Below are positions 61,034-64,000 of a stretch of 64,000 nt of DNA, in pieces. Under the pieces are notes generated by a model. The model saw only the letters and a list, made by a program, of their open reading frames with translations. It did not search any database and was not told the origin of the DNA. Both the position numbers and the translations under genes were made by a program. This stretch comes from Sedimenticola_A sp040506425 (GTDB taxonomy: Bacteria > Pseudomonadota > Gammaproteobacteria > Chromatiales > Chromatiaceae): the NCBI GenBank assembly GCA_965224515.1, contig OZ245051.1, positions 3,224,001 through 3,288,000 of the forward strand. The letters run 5' to 3'. How positions within the stretch are numbered: the stretch's first letter is position 1; each line of letters opens with the position of its first letter.

Positions 61034-61082
61034 CTCTCATACTTCTCTGTTATCGATTCGGTACCCTTTCCAATTACGGAAC

Positions 61083-61106
61083 CCGGCCCGGTACCACCTG
61101 GGCCGG
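61083..61106 (-). other. Hairpin between napA and napG
   Basis: CCGGCCC and GGGCCGG form a seven-pair stem in the 84-base napA-napG gap, without T run. Like the napB-napC hairpin, it may set relative expression or stabilise napDA mRNA. Confidence 0.5.
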
Positions 61107-61117
61107 AATCCAACCGC

Positions 61118-63652
61118 TTACGCCTTGACCACCTTGACTGCACACTTTTTGTAATCCGTCTCTTTGGAGAGTGGATCAGTGGCATCGAGTGTCAGCTTGT
61201 TCACCAACCTGTTCGCATCGAACCAGGGGATGAAAATCAGACCCTCAGGAGGACGGTTGCGACCACGGGTTTCCACCCTCGCCACCAACTCGCCTCGGCG
61301 GGTCTGCAGCTTGGCCATGGCGCCCTGACGCAGGCGACGCTTCTTGGCATCTTTCGGATGCATGAAGACCACCGCATCCGGCACAGCACGATGCAACTCT
61401 TCCACACGTTGAGTCATGGAACCTGAGTGCCAGTGCTCGAGTACGCGGCCTGTGCAGAGCCAGAGATCGTACTCTTTGTCCGGGCTCTCTGCGGCTGGCT
61501 CATAGGGCCCGAAGATAATTGCGGCCCTGCCATCTGGCTTGCCGTAGAACTTCACACCTTCGCCCTTGGCTACGTGTGGGTCATACCCTTCACGGAACCT
61601 CCACAGGGTCTCCTTGCCGTCGATTACCGGCCAACGCATACCGCGCACCTTGTGATATGCATCGAACTCGGCCATCTCGTGGCCTTTTTTGATGATGTCA
61701 GGTGCGGAGTTGAAGGTACGGTACTCTTCGAACAGACCCTTCTGGGCATAGAAGCCGAAGTGGGCCATTTCGTCGTTATCGTAGACGTTGCCGTCAGAGT
61801 CCTTGACTTCCTGGGTCGGGAACTTGTTGACCTGGCCGTTCTCGTAAAGCACTTCGTACAGGGTCTTGCCCTTGTATTCCGGTGCGGTAGCCAGCAGTTC
61901 GGCATCCCAGACGTCGTCCGTCTTCACATACTTGGCAAACTCCATAAGCTGCCAGAGATCTGACTTTGCCTCACCTGGTGCTTTAACCTGCTGACGCCAG
62001 AACTGGGTACGACGCTCTGCATTACCGTAGGCGCCCTCCTTCTCAGCCCACATGGCAGTAGGCAGGATCAGGTCAGCCGCCTGGGCCGAAACTGTCGGAT
62101 AGGGATCGGAGACGGTGATGAAGTTCTCCTCCTTGCGCCAACCCGGCAGAGACTCCTCATTCATGTTCGCCGCAGCCTGCATGTTGTTGTTACACATCAC
62201 CCAGAAGCAGTTCATCTTGCCGTCTTTGAGGGCACGATGCATGGCAACCGCATGGATCAGGGTCTTGCCCATCTTCGGATCCTTGGCGCGGGGGATGGTA
62301 CCTGCGGGCAGCTGCCACTTCTTCTCGGCAAATGCGCAGTGTGCATCCTTCGCCACCACAAGATCTGCAGGCAGGCGGTGGGTAAAGGTACCTACCTCAC
62401 GTGCGGTACCGCATGCGGAGGGCTGACCGGTCAGGGAGAATGGGCTGTTGCCAGGCTCCGAGATCTTACCCGTCAGCAGGTGGATGTTGTAGACCAGGCC
62501 GTTCATCCAGACACCACGGGTGTGCTGGTTCATACCCATGGTCCAGTACGAGGTTACCTTCTTGTTGGGATCGGCATAGACCTTGGCCAGGCGCTCCAGG
62601 TTCTTCTTGGGCACGCCGGACAGTTCGCTGGCTTTTTCAAGAGTATAGGATGAGACAGCCTTTGCGTACTCTTCGAAGCTGACCTTGTTGAACTTGCCGA
62701 CATTGGGGTTCTTCGCAGCCTTCTGAGCAGGATGATCACTGCGCAGACCGTAACCAATATCAGTAGTCGTGATATTGAAGTTAACGTGCTTGTCGATAAA
62801 CGACTGGTCATAGGCCTTGTTCTGAATGATGTAGTTGGCGATGTAGTTGGCTATCGCCAGATCAGTCTGAGGATGGAAAACCATACCGTTGTCTGCAAGC
62901 TCGTAGCAGCGATGCTCGTAGGTAGAGAGTACGTGAACTTCGCAGCCCTCTTTAGTGAGGCGGGTATCGGTAAGGCGGGACCAGAGAATCGGGTGCATCT
63001 CCGCCATGTTGGCGCCCCAGAGCACAAATACATCAGCATGCTCAAGGTCGTCATAGCAACCCATGGGCTCATCGATACCGAAACCGCGCATGAACGCGCC
63101 TACCGCAGAAGCCATACAGTGGCGAGCGTTTGGATCGAGACTATTTGAGCGGAAACCGGCTTTGAGCAGTTTGGCGGCTGCATAGCCTTCCCAAACGGTC
63201 CACTGACCGGAGCCGAACATGCCGACACCCTTGGGTCCCTTGGCCTTGCGTGCTGCAACCCATTTTTCGGCCATGATCTTGAACGCCTCGTCCCATGAGA
63301 TGGGCTCGAAGTTACCGTTCTTGTCATACTTGCCGTTTGTCTTACGAAGCAGAGGCTGGGTCAGGCGGTCCTTTCCGTACATGATTTTGGGCAGGAAGTA
63401 GCCCTTGATACAGTTGAGACCCTTGTTCACCGGCGCATCAGGATCACCCTGGCTCGCCATCATTTTGCCATCTTTTACACCGACCAGGACAGAACAGCCG
63501 GTACCGCAGAAACGGCAGGCTATCTTGTCCCAGCGCAGATCATCAGCTTCTGCCGCGTTGGCTATCTTGATGCCCGGTAGAGTGACGCCTGCGGCGGCAG
63601 CTGCTGCTGCGACCGCATTGCTCTTTACAAAGTCACGCCTTGTTAGTTTCAC
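61118..63652 (-). CDS. napA: Periplasmic nitrate reductase catalytic subunit NapA
   Basis: Mo-bis-MGD enzyme that reduces nitrate to nitrite. The 844-residue precursor has a Tat signal (MKLTRRDFVKSNAVAA), the 4Fe-4S motif CRFCGTGC with Cys46, Cys49, Cys53 and Cys81 (spacing 2, 3, 27), and the molybdenum-ligand Cys near 179 (DPNARHCMASAV). GMNQHTRGVWMNG and KTLIHAVAMH follow. The cluster spacing and the Cys ligand separate NapA from respiratory NarG and formate dehydrogenases. The ATG overlaps the end of napD. Confidence 0.97.
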   Translation of the reverse strand: MKLTRRDFVKSNAVAAAAAAAGVTLPGIKIANAAEADDLRWDKIACRFCGTGCSVLVGVKDGKMMASQGDPDAPVNKGLNCIKGYFLPKIMYGKDRLTQPLLRKTNGKYDKNGNFEPISWDEAFKIMAEKWVAARKAKGPKGVGMFGSGQWTVWEGYAAAKLLKAGFRSNSLDPNARHCMASAVGAFMRGFGIDEPMGCYDDLEHADVFVLWGANMAEMHPILWSRLTDTRLTKEGCEVHVLSTYEHRCYELADNGMVFHPQTDLAIANYIANYIIQNKAYDQSFIDKHVNFNITTTDIGYGLRSDHPAQKAAKNPNVGKFNKVSFEEYAKAVSSYTLEKASELSGVPKKNLERLAKVYADPNKKVTSYWTMGMNQHTRGVWMNGLVYNIHLLTGKISEPGNSPFSLTGQPSACGTAREVGTFTHRLPADLVVAKDAHCAFAEKKWQLPAGTIPRAKDPKMGKTLIHAVAMHRALKDGKMNCFWVMCNNNMQAAANMNEESLPGWRKEENFITVSDPYPTVSAQAADLILPTAMWAEKEGAYGNAERRTQFWRQQVKAPGEAKSDLWQLMEFAKYVKTDDVWDAELLATAPEYKGKTLYEVLYENGQVNKFPTQEVKDSDGNVYDNDEMAHFGFYAQKGLFEEYRTFNSAPDIIKKGHEMAEFDAYHKVRGMRWPVIDGKETLWRFREGYDPHVAKGEGVKFYGKPDGRAAIIFGPYEPAAESPDKEYDLWLCTGRVLEHWHSGSMTQRVEELHRAVPDAVVFMHPKDAKKRRLRQGAMAKLQTRRGELVARVETRGRNRPPEGLIFIPWFDANRLVNKLTLDATDPLSKETDYKKCAVKVVKA

Positions 63653-63906
63653 TGGATTACCTCCTCAATATCGGTATCTTCACCGTTATAGTGATAAATC
63701 ATGACGGTGCTTATCACACCACTCACATCACTAAATTTCGCCATGATGTCGGCCAGCCTGTCGTCCTCGCTGCCCTCCAAAGTGACAATGAGTTTTCCGA
63801 CATCCTGTCCGCCATGGACCTCAACGCCGGAAAACTCTTCCAAACTTGCAGAAACCCTTACTGCATTTTCAGGTTTCGCATGTACGATTGCGCTACATAC
63901 ATTCAT
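63649..63906 (-). CDS. napD: NapA maturation chaperone NapD
   Basis: 86-residue cytoplasmic protein that binds the Tat signal of NapA and delays export until the cofactor is in. The typical start is MNVCSAIVHAKPENAVRVSASLEE, cut here at residues 1-24, and VHGGQDVGKLIVTLEG follows. I chose the ATG at 63906, ten bases after AAGGGGG. A TTG at 63936 would extend into napF. It overlaps napA by ATGA. Confidence 0.94.
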   Translation of the reverse strand: MNVCSAIVHAKPENAVRVSASLEEFSGVEVHGGQDVGKLIVTLEGSEDDRLADIMAKFSDVSGVISTVMIYHYNGEDTDIEEVIQ

Positions 63907-63922
63907 TTCTACAAAGCCCCCT

Positions 63923-64000
63923 TTACACGGTTTCAACGTGCGAATAGTTATTGGAAATTTCTACTGCTTTTACTGGACAAACAGAAAGGCATTCGCCACA
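63923..64000 (-). CDS. napF: Ferredoxin-type protein NapF, C-terminal end (partial)
   Basis: The last 25 codons and stop of a gene that runs off the window. The translation CGECLSVCPVKAVEISNN is the end of a 4Fe-4S ferredoxin and fits NapF, the cytoplasmic first gene of nap operons, which here would stand just before napD. The rest, including start and promoter, lies outside. Another ferredoxin cannot be excluded from 25 residues. Confidence 0.75.
   Translation of the reverse strand, partial: CGECLSVCPVKAVEISNNYSHVETV

Overview
The window is a stretch of a gammaproteobacterial chromosome that appears to come from a sulfur-oxidising, nitrate-respiring lineage related to Chromatiales or Sedimenticola-like bacteria and their symbionts. 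The evidence is a flavocytochrome c sulfide dehydrogenase pair (fccAB), a complete periplasmic nitrate reductase operon (napFDAGHBC, with napF cut by the window end), and many gene orders typical of Gammaproteobacteria: nadB/rpoE-rseABC, dksA-gluQ, uvrY-uvrC-pgsA-tRNA(Gly-Cys-Leu), ftsK-lolA-rarA-crcB-serS, aat-bpt-infA with clpA-clpS/cspD, and trpS-scpA-scpB-rluB. The taxonomic placement is inference. Most of the window is core genome. I see no prophage, insertion-sequence transposase, CRISPR array or toxin-antitoxin cassette.

Layout. 0-15 kb: sigma-E and its regulators (rpoE-rseA-rseB-rseC) diverge from nadB. nadB runs into an opposing succinate dehydrogenase cluster (sdhCDAB-sdhE-ygfX). 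Next come darP, recJ and a GST-like gene on the minus strand, a phosphopantetheinyl transferase and cysZ on the plus strand, and an aminotransferase with a HAD phosphatase. 15-21 kb: dksA and gluQ, a DHH phosphoesterase, an unrecognised 85-residue cysteine-rich protein, and an HDOD-GAF-GGDEF signalling protein followed by a 165-bp direct-repeat block. 21-29 kb: fccAB, three tRNA genes, pgsA, uvrC, a family-5 uracil-DNA glycosylase and uvrY. A 193-bp tandem array then runs into the 3' end of a tRNA-Ser gene.

29-46 kb: a Bax-inhibitor-like membrane protein, a GAF protein, a MITE-like inverted-repeat element, serS, fluoride exporter genes, rarA, lolA, ftsK, alanine dehydrogenase, thioredoxin reductase, a PilZ protein, the two N-end-rule aminoacyl transferases, infA, clpA, clpS and a cold-shock gene with a long leader. 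46-58 kb: monomeric isocitrate dehydrogenase, a DNA glycosylase, rluB-scpB-scpA-trpS-M50 protease-yciO-PHP phosphoesterase, a hypothetical gene, yciB and a YciI gene. 58-64 kb: moaA, then the nap operon.

How the genes fit together. FccAB would oxidise sulfide in the periplasm. Nap, fed by quinol through NapC or NapGH, would reduce nitrate, and MoaA starts synthesis of the molybdenum cofactor that NapA needs. SdhE (flavin insertion) is translationally joined to sdhB. ClpS delivers to ClpAP the N-end-rule substrates made by Aat and Bpt, all encoded within about 5 kb.

The most interesting non-coding material is the tRNA-Ser-linked 193-bp array. Its units carry a remnant of the tRNA 3' end plus a terminator, an arrangement like the known Escherichia coli tyrT repeats. 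Also notable are two occurrences of a REP-like palindrome family, one as 165-bp direct repeats and one nested inside a 127-bp MITE-like element. No clearly new multi-gene system is evident. Many starts given here are my choices from Shine-Dalgarno position and family N-termini.
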